In this document: piece after piece, positions 22,982 through 35,042 of the stretch
Layout: the number at the start of each line of letters is the position of its first letter
Numbering within the stretch: the first letter of the stretch is position 1
Source of the DNA: Phellopilus nigrolimitatus
Taxonomy: Eukaryota; Basidiomycota; Agaricomycetes; Hymenochaetales; Hymenochaetaceae
Assembly (NCBI GenBank): GCA_021029095.1
Contig: JAJOHG010000009.1
Span: 806,001-870,000 of the forward strand
Direction: 5' to 3'
Length of the DNA stretch: 64,000 nucleotides
Translations under genes and position numbers: made by a program
Notes under the pieces: model-generated
Seen by the model: only the letters and a program-made list of their open reading frames with translations
What the model was told of the DNA's origin: nothing
Databases searched by the model: none

Positions 22982-24694
22982 CTAAGATGAAGGTAGCTCA
23001 GGCACCGCTTTCACGCCTGGGCTGTATAGAACAAGGTCGATAAAAATTGTCGGCCTTACTGGTGGCTCCAGCTCCATTGTCAAGAGCTCTAGGCTGCACG
23101 TCGCACTGCAAGCCTTCATGTCTACAAAAGTCTTATCGTCGACAATTTCTGCAGTGTAAAGCACACGTGTAAGTGGGGCAATAGATGAGACGAAAACGCA
23201 TGTAAACGCACCCGGATGGCGAACACGGATCTCCGCCCAAGGGTAATCTATGCCTTCGCGCAAGCAACACAACGGACAGCTGTCTGTTACCCTATCAGAC
23301 TGAGAGTCAATGGGTTCTCCTTTGAAGAAAATGCACGCAGCATGGTACCTCCGACGGCAATTAACGCAGTGTACTGGTGCAACGCCATGCATTTCGGGCA
23401 ACTGTCCTCTGCAAACACATAGAGTGCCGTCGTTCCAGACTTCATCGAAATCTGTTCCAAACTGGAATTTGGGCCCCGGTTCCAAGATTAGACAGGAGCT
23501 CGTATAGAGATGGCAGAGTTCGAGGGCAAACGAGGTCTTGGGATCGTGTGAGACAATGAACTGGAGCTTATGCAGCTTGCGCATGTAGTGTCGCATCTGC
23601 TTTATCTCGCTTTCTCGTACCTCATGCGGCACTGTAAGAGAAAGGAAGCGTTGGATAACGGTGCAAAGTCTATCGGTTTGGTGGACAATTATCTCGAGCT
23701 CCTCGTGTGCTTCGGAGTACTTCCTAGAGACACAAGGTGCATTTTGCAAAAGCGTTTTCAAAGAATAGAAGTGCCAGGTACGCGTCCGACTCGACTGGAT
23801 ACTCCCGTTCCAAAACATGGGATCGCAAAACGGACAGTATTTGAACTTGGCTGCACACTGATGGTGGAATCGAGCGTAACAGCTGGAGCACTGAACAGCG
23901 TCAGAATTTTCACCAGTTTCACCAGGCGCAGGTAGATAGACAGCTTCAAAGCAGATGCAAGTGAAATACTCATTATCAGGCGCCGTGTCGTCCTCAGGCT
24001 CGGTAGAGCTGAGCACATCATCCAATACGTCATGCCCATGTGGAGTCCTATGCACTTCGCAGTACCACGGAAGCCTCATCATCCACTCTTCATGAATTTG
24101 AAGCTGTGTGAATAGCTCTGAGAAGTATGGGAGGCTGTGTTTCGAGTGCAGTTTGTATGCGCAAGCTCTCCAAGTCTCAACGGAGTCAAGCACGGGTATA
24201 GCGTGCTCATCATCATCAGAGAACCACCCGCTCTCGTCTTCTTCGAAGCGCTCTGGAGAGGAAAGGGACCTCGCTGGATGGTGGCTCGTGGGCAAGTCGA
24301 GACCTTTCTCAGCTCTGTGCATTCGCCAAAGTTCGTATCGGACGCACGACAGCGCAGCGTCCAGTTCTGGGGAAAGACGTGCGTCCATAACTCTCCTTTT
24401 AGAATCTAACGTACGGACACGCACGGGTGCTCTGCGCGTCCTCGTAGGGCGATCAACGGCGATGTTCTCAGGCGCTTCGGCACGCTGCCTTCGCGCTCTA
24501 ACGATGCGGTCGCGTCGACCGGCAGTTGTCTGCAATGCAGTCGATAAGCTCCTTTGTTAAGCTTTTCAATTACGATGACATAGGCTAATGGAAAGACTCA
24601 CGAGTGCGGGAAAACGACACTTTCGTCGACTTCGTCGGTGCCCGACGCTGTCTAACTGCAAGGCTTTAACGGAGTCGTAGCAAAGGTTGATCAT
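22982..24694 (-). CDS. Zinc-finger protein with two PHD/RING-like Cys-rich modules
   Basis: Two exons, 24602-24694 and 22982-24529, sum 1641 nt (546 aa). The short first exon was chosen because a good GTGAGT donor and GCAG acceptor join it in frame and the main open frame itself begins at TTG. The N-terminal 80 residues are rich in Arg (RRDRIVRARRQR). Module 1 reads CICFEAVY...CSSCYARFHHQC...CPFC; module 2 reads CVCRGQLPE...CVNCRRRYHAAC...CPLC. Both have the C-x-C, C-x2-C, H-x2-C, C-x2-C order of PHD fingers. This suggests chromatin-linked recognition, but no catalytic domain is present. Function not otherwise known. Confidence 0.75.
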
Positions 24695-25261
24695 AATGTT
24701 CGTGGCTCTTTTCAAGTGTTGAAACAAATGCCTTCCATTGAATTTAAGACAACAGGCGAACTTTGCGGTCGCTTCGTTTCTTTGTGTTGAGGAGGCTGAA
24801 TGCTTGGCCTCGCTTTTAATTCTTCCTCTTTCTCTGTGATATCTTTGTTTTCTCGCCAAGAAGACTAATTCTGAACGTCTTGAATGCGCTCATTGTCGAA
24901 GCCGAAGTTGGGAGGAAGTGCATGCACGCTCGAGTGCTGAAAAGTGACGTATAAAATACACAGCTTCTGTCCGCATGCGGAAGGAAGCGCACTAAAAGAG
25001 GAAGTATCTCAAATGGAAAGAATACACAGAAGCTCCCAACTTGTGTACGCAGAGTAGACATCGTCGATTCACACAAAGGATCTGACGAGTAAAAGTGATT
25101 GTATGTGAAGTCACGTAGGCAGGAGTGACAAGATTCAAATTAGTTTTGAAGTCAAGCGCTAGGAGATTCAATTTTATGTGATCCGTGCATTTTGCCATTA
25201 ACACAGCGTCCAGTGTAAGCTGCTACTCTTACGTGTAAAACAAGGTCTACTATATGTATCA
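24695..25261. other. Intergenic gap upstream of the zinc-finger gene
   Basis: About 570 bp between two minus-strand genes. No gene seen; it contains the zinc-finger gene promoter and the SEC14 3' flank. Confidence 0.4.
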
Positions 25262-26382
25262 TCATTGAGCAATCCCAGTCTCTGCCGCCGCTTCCGCCTT
25301 AGGGTTCCACGGGCCCGCGTCGCTGAGCGAGCAGCCGCCCACGCATTTGCAGAGGCCGCCGAACTCGACGGGAAGGTTCTCCGCAGGAATCTGCGCGAGG
25401 AGCTCCTTTTTCCCGTCGCCGGAGGGTATGTTTATTTTCGCGACGGTGACGGGGTCGAGCCAGTTCTTGATGACGCTCCACACGGTCGAGAACATCCACG
25501 GCGCGTTGATGATGTAGAACTTGCCCATCGTTTCGGGGTAGTAGTTCTGCCCGATCTTGCTTGCCTCCTGCACATAGCCCTTCACGTCCCAAAATGCCTT
25601 GAGCCCGACATTCTTCAGGTCGAGGATCGTGCACGACGTCTCGACAGGGTGCCCGATGGCCTTTACACATGCGGGCAGCCGCTCATGCTGGAACTTTTCA
25701 TATTCCAGGACGAGCGACTTCACCTGCCGCTCCTGCGTTGTGATCTCGTGGAGCTTGGTCACGTTAATGAAACCGAGACGTTCGACGTATAAGGGCCGGC
25801 CATCCTTGACGATAGAACAGAGAAAACGTCAGTCGCGTGATTTGAATGACGCAATTGAGAGGGAGCTCACCTTGTCCGTTTTGTGGTAGAACTGGGGATA
25901 ATACTTGTCGACCTCCGCCTTCTCGGCAAAGTTGAAATTTCTGCGTAAAGCGGAATTCGGTTAAGATTGATGCTGGATGGTGGAGGAGAGGAAGTACGAA
26001 CTTTACGATGTCGTCTACGTCAATCTCCTTCCGCCACTTCTCTGCCTCCAAGAGCATTTGCTTCGCTAGAGGGACGTCCCATTTCCGTGCGCGCAAGAAT
26101 CTAAAATCTAAAGTCAGCACCGCGGCGCTTCATGTTTGGATAGATAATGCTTGAATAGATAAAAGGAAGACAAGCTCACCTCAGCAACGTCGCATCGTCC
26201 ATCCGCTCCTCCACATAGGCGCCGTTGTCTTGGAGCTCTTTCTTGAGCTTTTCGAGCGCATGCTGCTGGGGGACCGACAGGTTGCCCAAGCGCCCTTCCG
26301 GGGGTTTGTAGTCCGGGTCGGTCACGCCAGGCGGCAGCGACGAGGCAGATGCCGGAGTGGGGGTTGCTGGGAGGTCGGCCAT
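25262..26382 (-). CDS. SEC14: SEC14 phosphatidylinositol/phosphatidylcholine transfer protein
   Basis: Cytosolic lipid-exchange protein needed for Golgi secretory function. Exons 26180-26382, 26002-26100, 25871-25940 and 25262-25804 sum to 915 nt (304 aa), the length of yeast Sec14. The N-terminal CRAL-TRIO-N helix region (ATLLRFLRARKWDVPLAKQM) is followed by the lipid-binding domain with DGRPLYVERLG, KYYPETMGKFYIINAPWMF, FSTVWSVIKNWLDPVTVAKI and NLPVEFGG, all hallmarks of the family. The C-terminus CKCVGGCSLSDAGPWN is normal. The gene is divergent from the MFS gene. Confidence 0.95.
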
Positions 26383-27564
26383 TCTAGTGCTAGTCTATGG
26401 ACGTCGGAAACCAGAAGCACAACGAAAGCCTTGACTGCTGTGCGCTGAAATACAGTAGATGTCGTGCAGAGATGAAGAGGGCGCGTGTTTGACGTGTCAG
26501 AGACAGGCAAGATCGTGGTGTGTGCCTCGCGTTCTCGCTTGGCGCCGCCGCGAAGGAAGAGCGTTTCTTTGTGATTCTAGAACTTGCCTGCTCCAGTAGA
26601 ATCTACCAAACGAGGTCGTGCCGTACTACGTGTATGATATATGTCGTCCTTATCGTCGTCGTGGACGTTGTGAACAAGGTGCTCTATCGATGTGTTTTGG
26701 CCCGTTGAAGCCACTTCGCGTCGCGTCGAGAAGGCAAGCTCTCACGCTTTCGAAACACAGCGTAGAATTTCCTGAGGTGACAAGCAGCGACAAAGTTCAA
26801 TAATAAATGTCTAGTATTTATCTGATTATGTGTTCGTTTGTTATTTTGTGATCGTATCGCATCAGGAGGAATAAGGACATAATGGTCGGCTATAATGGTG
26901 CTTAGCCAGTTAGGAGACCCAACAACACTGACAGTACCTTCAAACGTTGATGATTGACCTCCGCCCACTCGAAACTCGCGCTGTGTATAAACCCCTGTTG
27001 ATAACCCCGAAAAACGTTATCAACCGTACTCTGACCGTCATCGTGGTCTACTATTGTTTCCCCCTTTCAGTGTGCTTGCCAACAAATCAAATCCACACGA
27101 ACGAGATGAAAGTGATATCTTGCTACGCTCTTGCCTTTCTTTCTATGTCGCTTGCAGTGCCCCTTCTGGATATTTATACTGCGTCCTTATCAACTCTTTG
27201 AACATTGCCGTTGTCGATACATGGAAGTATGGCCGCTTTGCAACAAATCTTGAATGTTCAACCCCCCATACCAGCTGCGTCGATCGTAAATCGCCGACCT
27301 CCATGGGCCCTTGAGCAGATCCTCTACGCTAAAGGAACAGAGACCTGCGCATCAATATTCTGTGTGCAGTTCAGATTGTCGGAAGTTGTCGTCCAAGTTT
27401 CATCCGCTTATAACGTGCGCGGTTGATCGCGGGCACACCGATCAGTAATGCACTGGTACCGCTCATATAGACAGGTTTCGTGCGCGATCGTTATGATCTC
27501 TATTGACAGGTAGGCTATGCCGCAGTCTCAGCCAGCGTGCTTATAAGAGATTTTGTCAACGGCT
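26383..27564. other. Divergent intergenic region SEC14/MFS
   Basis: About 1.2 kb between the two start codons. Several short open frames, none with recognisable homology. It should hold both promoters; no clear TATA box was identified. Confidence 0.4.
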
Positions 27565-29782
27565 ATGATCCATCAAGAAGAAAATACCTCTCTTTCTTTG
27601 CTTTTTTTCAAACGCTACGCAATGAAATCCTCGCGAAACTACTGGGGCTGGTTCCAGTGGAACAAGAAGGGGGACAGTGCGCCGAATGACAATCTCATGA
27701 CCGACGAACGCAAGCAGCGACTCAAGTGGCGCCTTCGCCTTATGATAGCCTTAGCACTGCCCGTCTTTCTGGAGACTTTGGATTACACGGGTGAGTTGCA
27801 ATTGAAGAAATGGGTTGAAATCGATTAAGAACTGCAAGCTGACGCACACGCAATCGTAGTCGTTGCGACTGCTCAGCCGCACATCGCTGTATGTCATTGG
27901 TACCCCTCTTTTGTTGTTCATACTTATACTATGTAGTCTGCATTTAATCGTCTCGACCTACAAAGGTACGAACTGGCAGTCCTCCCCTCAAATTACCAAG
28001 AAGCCTAATGCTATAACTTATTTGTAGTTACATAGGAACGATCTACCTCCTCACCTCGACAGTGTTCCTCCCGCTCTTCGCTTCGTTCGCTGATGCCTTC
28101 GGGCGCCACTGGGCCATGCAACTTTCGCTACTTCTTTTCCTATTCGGCAGCGCGCTCTCAACTGCCGCGCAGAACATGCCCATGATGCTCGCAGGACGCG
28201 GAATTGCGGGCGTCGGTGCTGCAGGCCTGCTTACGGTCGTCCGCGTCATCCTCGCGGACTCGGCCTCCCTCGACGACAACAACTTCCAGGCGTCTATATT
28301 GACGTTTCTATACGCAATCGGGTTTTCTCTTGGTCCCGTAATCGGCGGTGCGCTCACGAGTATCTCGTTTAGATGGGTGTTTGCTATCAAGTAAGGTGGA
28401 CTGAACCAGACTTCAGTTATATCATTTCTCTGACTCTCTCCTCTAGTTTACCTTGCTGCGTTGTCTCCATGGTCCTTGTCTTCCTCCTCATTCGAGCATA
28501 CACCAAACACCCCCTCTCGGACGAGAAGCTCAACGCATTTGACAAGCTGCTGCTTATTGATTGGATCGCCGCCGCGCTCTTTATTTCCGGTGGCATCTTG
28601 CTCCTTCTTGGCCTCAATTGGGGATCAAGTGAGGGATGGGGCAGCGTGAAAGTCATCCTGTGCTTGGTGCTGGGCGCTTTGATGGTAGGCGCAACGATCT
28701 GCTGGGAGGCGATCCTCGAGCACAAACAGGAGCGCGCCGTTAGCGCAACGGTGAATGGTGGCCTCGCAAGCTCGGATGAGCTTGTCGCAAAGAATGCTTA
28801 CCACACTGACTTCCCTGCGCCGCTCCGCGCAACGGCGCTCCTGCCGCTGAATGTCCTGTGGAACTACGACGTCTTGGCGACGAGCTTCGCGGCATTCACA
28901 TCAGGGATGGTGATGCTCGTCGTCTTTTACTTCGTGGCCATATTCATGGTGATCGTCTCTGGGAAAAGCGCCGTCAATGCGGGCGTTCAGCTGATTTATT
29001 TCTCGCCAGGGATGGTGAGTGCATTGCGGTACTGAGCGGCTCTTTTTAACATTTGTTTGCTTGAATAGGGCGTGGGCACAATTGTCTCGATCATGATGGT
29101 AAAGCGTCTTCGTCAACCAAAATATCCCATCATTTTAGGCAGTAGCATTATCCCTGTCACTCTCGGCCTCATTTCCAATGCAATCAATAGGAACAAGGGG
29201 GGACAAGTCAGTGGGTCAGTTGATTTCCTTCTTATCTCTGCGCCCGACTTAAATTGATCTCCCGCGGACAGGTTTATGGTGATGGGCGGCGTCGGCGTCG
29301 GGCTTACCTTTGGCCCCCTCTCCCTCCATGCCCGCTACTCGCAGCCCAGCTCGCGCGTCGCCATCGTCGTGGCAGTCAACCTCTTCTTTCGCGCACTCGG
29401 CGGCACCGTCGGCCTCGCGCAGTGTGGCGCGGTCCTGAACGCGAAGATCCGCGCGTACTTCGCGTCGCTCCCCGCGTCCGCGCTTGCCGATCTACAAGGT
29501 GCAAACGGCACGTTCGCAGGCGGCGCGTCGGACCTCACGTCGCTCGGCCAGATCGACGCGCTCCCCAGCGCTGCGCAGGCGCTCGTGAGGAACGCGTATC
29601 GAAGCGGCGTGCGCTGGAGCTTCATCTCGCTAATCCCCTGGGCGTGTGTGTCCCTTATCGGGTGCTTATTCCTTCGGCGTTTTGCAGAGCCTGGCCCTGA
29701 TACACCCACTGAACCGAAGGTGGTATCAGCTCCTGAGCGTAAACGGAGTGCCCAGGAGTCCTATGAAATGGATTGTAAATGA
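27565..29782 (+). CDS. MFS transporter, DHA2 (14-TM drug:H+ antiporter) type
   Basis: Exons 27565-27790, 27860-27888, 27937-27965, 28028-28390, 28447-29014, 29069-29214 and 29272-29782 sum to 1872 nt (623 aa). The ATG at 27565 is the first in frame; a second at 27622 is possible. The N-terminus is cytosolic, then LRLMIALALPVFLETLDYTVVATAQ with the D-x2-V/I motif of DHA2 carriers. Motif A-like FASFADAFGRHWAMQ and the motif C-like segment FSLGPVIGGALTSISFRWVF follow, with about 14 hydrophobic segments in all. Likely exports drugs or secondary metabolites at the plasma membrane; no biosynthetic cluster lies next to it, so substrate is unknown. Confidence 0.88.
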
Positions 29783-30040
29783 GGACCATAGATTATGCAC
29801 TGCTGTTGAGCCGTTCGATCCGAAATTGCACGCTTTTTTCTCCTTCCTCCTCTTCTGTTACTGTATTATTCTATCAGACAAACCGGGTCTTTCTATATGC
29901 GTACATTCCAAGCTCTAATATACGTCCTCTTTCAATTTACTCTACAGCCCCTCAAATAACTTTTATTTAAATCAAGTCAGTGACCACTAGCATGTTGACT
30001 ATCACCAGTCGATTTAGCATTTGATTTCATCTGTACATAA

Positions 30041-30113
30041 TCCCTGGTAGTATATCGGTTCAGTACACGCGCCTGTCACGCGCGAGAGCGGGGTTCGACT
30101 CCCCGCCAGGGAG
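30041..30113 (+). tRNA. tRNA-Asp (GTC)
   Basis: 73 nt without intron. Acceptor stem TCCCTGG/CCAGGGA with G discriminator, D-arm GTAT/GTAC, anticodon stem CGCGC/GCGCG with loop CTGTCAC (anticodon GTC), T-arm CGGGG-TTCGACT-CCCCG. All stems pair. A T-run at 30127-30141 downstream fits a Pol III terminator. Confidence 0.95.
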
Positions 30114-30651
30114 TATATCATGTTCTTTATACTTTTTTTTTTGTTCTGAAATTCTACTTTCTCCTTCAATTTCAGAAGGGAGACTAAAACTGGTTGAACT
30201 GAGAGATTCTGGCTATCCATTTGACTTCGGATGGAATGCTTAATTTGGCCAAATACAAACCAAGCTGTCAGTCTCAATATTAGGAAAGCCGGGAATTATG
30301 CTTGTACCTTATCAATAAAATGGTCCTGATACACACTCGCTAGACGGATTTAATGTTGAGCTGGAGCACGTCTATCAGACTAAATTGAATCTTGAAGCAA
30401 ATTGTAGCTGCTTATTTCGGACTTCCGTCGCCGGAGATCTTCTACAGCATATAACTTTCTATATGAGTAGCCATTATATCCAGCGATTCCTGAGAGGCAT
30501 TTTTTAGAGATCGCCGAGGGCTTGTTAGAGAATACAGCAGCCGCCCAAGCAAATCGTCACACGCGAAGACGCGTCTTGATCACGTGCTCAATTTGGACAC
30601 GGGTCTGCTTTCATAAATTGTACATTCCCTGAAATCAGCTCCATTGACTCT
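30114..30651. other. Intergenic gap between tRNA-Asp and SCO1
   Basis: About 540 bp, no gene recognised. A CACGTG lies at 30580-30585, about 70 bp upstream of SCO1. Confidence 0.4.
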
Positions 30652-31708
30652 ATGAACATTCTCAAGCTCGTCAAATCGTCGCAGCGCGCCTTTGCACTGT
30701 CCGCCTCGTGCCCTCGGAAATGTAAAGGGGCTATGCGCGTGGAGCGCATAAGTAGTTGCGTCGGACGGAGACACTATTCAGGCAAGTCGGACAATCCGAG
30801 CGACTCGTCGAGCTCTAGTGCTAGCAAGAGCCACCAGACGGCGGCGGGGGCACGGGATAGAGCTGCCGTCGGGGTGCGTCATGCGCGTTGCTTAGCAGAG
30901 AACCCATACATATTTTAAACGTTCTGATTTGCAGGTGTTTACGCCGAAGGCGGCTGCCATCTTTGTACTCACGGGCCTTGGGCTGTATTTCTACTTCAAT
31001 CTCGAGAAGCAAAAGCTGCAGGAGCAAAAGAGTTGCGTTCCTTCTTTTACAAATTTCTTTCTGGCTGGCAGGATTGATCGGCATTTCATTAGAGAAGGAA
31101 CTGGAGAACCGTAAATGGGGCAAGGCGGCGGTCGGGGGCCCGTTCACGCTGACAACCCATGAAGGGAAGCCGTTCACGGAGAAGGACCTGCTGGGCAAGT
31201 GGAGTCTGGTGTACTTTGGATTCACAAACTGTCCGGACATATGTCCCGAGGAGCTCGACAAGATGACGGAGGTCGTGAAAGAGCTTGGTGGGCTGCTTCA
31301 TTTTCTTATACGAAACTCACAAGACCATTTCTATTCAACGTACGGGTTTCAGATAAGATGTACGGGCCGATCGCGCAGCCCATATTTATGAGCGTCGACC
31401 CAGCACGCGACCCGCCCGCACAGATCAAGCACTACCTGCAGGACTTCCACCCGCGGCTCGTCGGGCTGTCGGGCACATATGAGCAAACCAAGGCGGTGTG
31501 CAAGGCGTACCGCGTGTACTTCAGCACGCCGAAGGACGCGAGTCCTGACGCCGACTACCTCGTGGATCACTCGATATATTTCTACCTGATGGATCCCGAG
31601 GGCGAGTTCGTAGAGGCGTTTGGGAAGGTGAGTACTGTAGGGGATGTGGTAACGAAGGTGCGAGAGGAGGTGGGGAGGTGGGAGGAGGCGCATGGGAGAA
31701 GGACATGA
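30652..31708 (+). CDS. SCO1: SCO1 copper chaperone for cytochrome c oxidase
   Basis: Inner-membrane protein that delivers copper to the CuA site of Cox2. Exons 30652-30873, 30935-31031, 31093-31287 and 31353-31708 sum to 870 nt (289 aa). A Ser/Arg-rich mitochondrial presequence precedes one membrane span ([16 protein letters not shown]). The thioredoxin-like domain begins at [13 protein letters not shown] and contains the copper-binding CPDICP and, later, the ligand histidine in [14 protein letters not shown]. Length and order are those of fungal SCO1/SCO2. Confidence 0.95.
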
Positions 31709-31897
31709 AGTCTGAGCATGATTTATGGAATGTGGGAGGGAAGGGCATTTTCTGCATCTGCATTAGCATTAGCATTAGCATAGTACATCACCACTCTAAC
31801 CAATACATTATTGCATCTGTAGCTGTCCTGGGTAAGAGTGCGAATTGTGTCTGTCTACTAACATGCCTCGCCAGCTCGATTTCTATCCACCAATGCT

Positions 31898-32327
31898 TCA
31901 CTCCTCGTCCTCTGCTTCGGAATGTTTCTGCTTTGAGAGGGCCTTCATTCTGCGCATGTAGCTGTTCGCCGCTGTTAGCAAGAATTTCCCAAGCATAAAC
32001 ATAAACGAGCGTGCTCACTCCTTGTACTGGCACCTATCGAACGAGAGTCGATAAACACACCAGTCAGAAACAAAGTACATGGAATGGAATGGATCGGAGC
32101 TCACTCTTCGTATGCATGCCGTTGGGTCTCGCACTCCCAGGGCAAGTAGAGCTTGTCGCGCCGGCACACGTTGAGAGGGATCAGCAAGCTGGTTGAGTTG
32201 CCCGCGTCAGTCCGCGTTTCAATAAAAGAGAAAATTTGAGGACGCACGAAGAGCACTGGTCTCGCCAGCTGATGGGCACCCTGGCCTGCTTGAGCTCTGT
32301 CTGGGATGCCGTTGTCGAGGTGGCCAT
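31898..32327 (-). CDS. NADH:ubiquinone oxidoreductase subunit B18 (NDUFB7)
   Basis: Small accessory subunit of complex I in the intermembrane space. Four exons, 32248-32327, 32105-32188, 32019-32033 and 31898-31961, sum to 243 nt (80 aa). The third exon is only 15 nt. The joined protein shows a twin CX9C fold: C-SSLLIPLNV-C and C-ETQRHAYEE-C, with PLNVCRRDKLYLPWEC and CQYKDYMRRMKALSK matching the family. Convergent with SCO1, another mitochondrial protein, 190 bp away. Confidence 0.9.
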
Positions 32328-33027
32328 CGTCGTTCAAGTGTGCGCCGTGCAAGTGCCGATGCGATGCCGATTCGGAAAGCGTTGTCACGTATTATAGAGC
32401 ACTTGTGCAGCTGAGTTTGAAGAATTCAAGGGCACGTGTGATACGGAAAGGTCAAGGAAATGTAACAGTGGTTAGTAACAGAAACAACAAGATGGCTTGT
32501 CTCTTCCAGTGCACCTCATGCGAATGCTTATACTGCGTCTCGACGCTGTGTGGGAGAGTGCCGAGCGGCTGGTACATGTACAGTTTCTGCAAGAACAACC
32601 GAGTCTCGCACTTAGTAAACCTCATCTTAAGTTCTCATTGGGTCATCCGACGCAGCCGTGTATAGTAAGTTAGGCAGGAGACAAACTGAAACCATGTAGC
32701 TCCTAATTCCATGAGAATGGGGGAACCTTCAGCTAGAGCAATAATAGAATACAATTGAGTCTTTGTGAGTTTTTCTTTATTCCATTGGGGATGATTGACT
32801 CAGTTTGTCCTGAATGGATTCCGTTTATGTAATAAAGATGTGTGATCTACAGACCACTTTTCGAAACTAAAATTTAAATTAGATCACTAACTGCAGTTGC
32901 TCAAGCACCTATCTCTTTCCTTCCCTCGTCCATCTCATCCTTATCGTCTCCGTCGCTGTCGTTGTACTCGTCGTCGTTGCTGTCGTTGCTGCCTATCTGT
33001 TCTCAGCCAACTTTTCGCACTCTTTTA
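32328..33027. other. Divergent intergenic region NDUFB7/EMG1
   Basis: 700 bp between start codons. No gene recognised. A short CGTCGT/CGTTG-type repeated stretch just before EMG1 (about 32944-32996) is low-complexity. Confidence 0.4.
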
Positions 33028-34484
33028 ATGCCCGCCGCCGTACCCTCCCGCAGACGTCGACACTCAGGCTCGGATGAGCTCGAGCCCGCTCATATCCTTC
33101 GCAAAAAAACCCAGTCCATTGAACACCTCGAGACATTCCTCAGGCCTCCCCCGCGCCCTAAAAGCACACCCCTGGGCGCTGACGATGACGCCCCCGAGGA
33201 CTTCGCGCACGAGTCTGACGACTCAGACTCCAGCTCGGCTGTGAGCGACGAAAAGCCGACCATCCCCGTTGCAGACCGCCCGACGAAGCCTCTTCCTGCT
33301 TTGTCCAAGGCCCGGCGACAGCAGCAACAAAGCAGCGTTATGGTCGCTGTCGATGATGAAAAAATCGCTGTACCCGTGCCTGCTCGCCCGGTCCCGATCC
33401 CTGCGAACCCGTCACTCATTCCGCAGCAGGCCCGCCCGCCCGCGGCCGGTGCACAGACACGGCGCCTCATTTTAGTGCTCGAGCAGGCTTGCCTCGAGTC
33501 GTATCGTTTGTCCTCTGGCGGGAGCGGAGGCCCGAACAAGGGCAACAAACGTGGCTCAGACCGAGCTGGCGGCGATGCCAAGTATGCATTGCTTAATTGC
33601 GACGACCACCAGGGAATTTTGGCAAAAACGGGGCGCGATATTGCCGACGCGCGCCCAGACATCACGCATCAGGTCTGTCAAAAAAATATGACGCATACAT
33701 TCTGTTTATATCGTTAATTTTGTTTTTTCCTGCCTGCTTCTAGTGCCTTCTGACACTCCTTGATTCGCCGTTGAACAAGGCCGGGCTGCTACAAGTCTAT
33801 ATTCATACCGCAAAAGGTGTGCTTATCGAGATCAATCCTCACGTGCGTATCCCGAGGACGTTCAAGCGCTTTAGCGGGCTCATGGGTGCGTCGCACATCT
33901 ACATGTAAAAAGATGGAGATAACTAATATGACATCGTCCATCGCTCCCCTAAAATTTCGCCTCGCTTCCGCTAGTGCAACTCTTGCACAAGCTCTTCATT
34001 CGAGGGGTTAATGGGCCCGAGAAGCTGCTCAAAGTTATCAAGGTAATCGCCTCTTCTTTCTTACACAACTTTGAAACTAAACCCCTCGTTTCCATCGCAT
34101 CATTCGCTTCGGCCCCCCTCTGACGCGTGCGCGTGCAGAACCCCGTGACGGACCACTTCCCGGTGAACACGTTCAAAGTGACGCTCTCGGGCGACGCCCC
34201 GACTGTGCGGCTCAGCCAATACCTCCCGCGTCTGCCGGAGACACATTCAATCGCCGTGTTCGTGGGCGCGATGGCACGCGGTAAGGACGACTTTGCGGAC
34301 GCGATCGTCGACGAGAAGATCAGTATCAGCGATTATCCGCTGAGCGCAAGCGTCGCGTGCGGGAAGGTGCGCTGGCCTTTATTGATTTTTATTGATTTTA
34401 TCACTTGCCGCGTTTGTTTTAATCTATTGTGACCGATTTGTATAGTTTTGCTGCGCCGTCGAAGAGATGTGGGACATCGTCTAG
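33028..34484 (+). CDS. EMG1: rRNA small-subunit pseudouridine methyltransferase EMG1/NEP1
   Basis: SPOUT-class enzyme that methylates a hypermodified pseudouridine of 18S rRNA and helps 40S assembly. Exons 33028-33672, 33744-33885, 33975-34042, 34139-34366 and 34446-34484 sum to 1122 nt (373 aa). Core motifs: [66 protein letters not shown] and [13 protein letters not shown]. The first about 140 residues are an acidic, Pro/Ser-rich extension absent from the human protein. It is a third ribosome-biogenesis gene in the window. Confidence 0.95.
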
Positions 34485-35042
34485 ATTCGCGGCATCCGAT
34501 CAACCAACGTCACGCGCTCCTCCTGGATCGGATTCGGAACGACTAGTTCTTCCCTTTCCCTCGTTTTCCTTCCGTACTTTTTCTTCTTCTTTCTTGTCTG
34601 TCCGGCTGTTTGTTTGTACTTTTCCCATCGCGCATTTGTTTGTTTTTTTCGCATCAGCAAACGCATTTCAACCTGCATCACATCACATAAATAGGCAGTA
34701 TATATTAGTTTGTAATATCACTGGAGGGCGCCCCTCGGGGAAAGGGGCGAGGGTCTGGGTGAACTGGCTAACTGGAGGATGGAGGACGGCGAGGGGAGGG
34801 ATGAATACGCACGATTAATGCTTTGTACACGCACCGGGGCACGTTGGACACCTGATGGCGACTCAACTCGCCATCCTCGTCCGCGCGCCTTAGGTGTTCG
34901 AGGAATGTAACGATCGTATTTGACTTACCACGAGTATAAAATTGTTCGACCAGAAATTTAGCACAAGTATGACATTTATTAATTTAAGTGGGTGCGACAA
35001 AGGACAAAGAAAGATGCTAGACGTCAATCCACTCCATTGATA
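34485..35042. other. Convergent intergenic gap EMG1/RPN10
   Basis: 558 bp, no gene. Contains a GC-rich hairpin, CGCCCCT...AGGGGCG at about 34729-34748, which may be part of 3'-end formation or chance. Confidence 0.4.
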
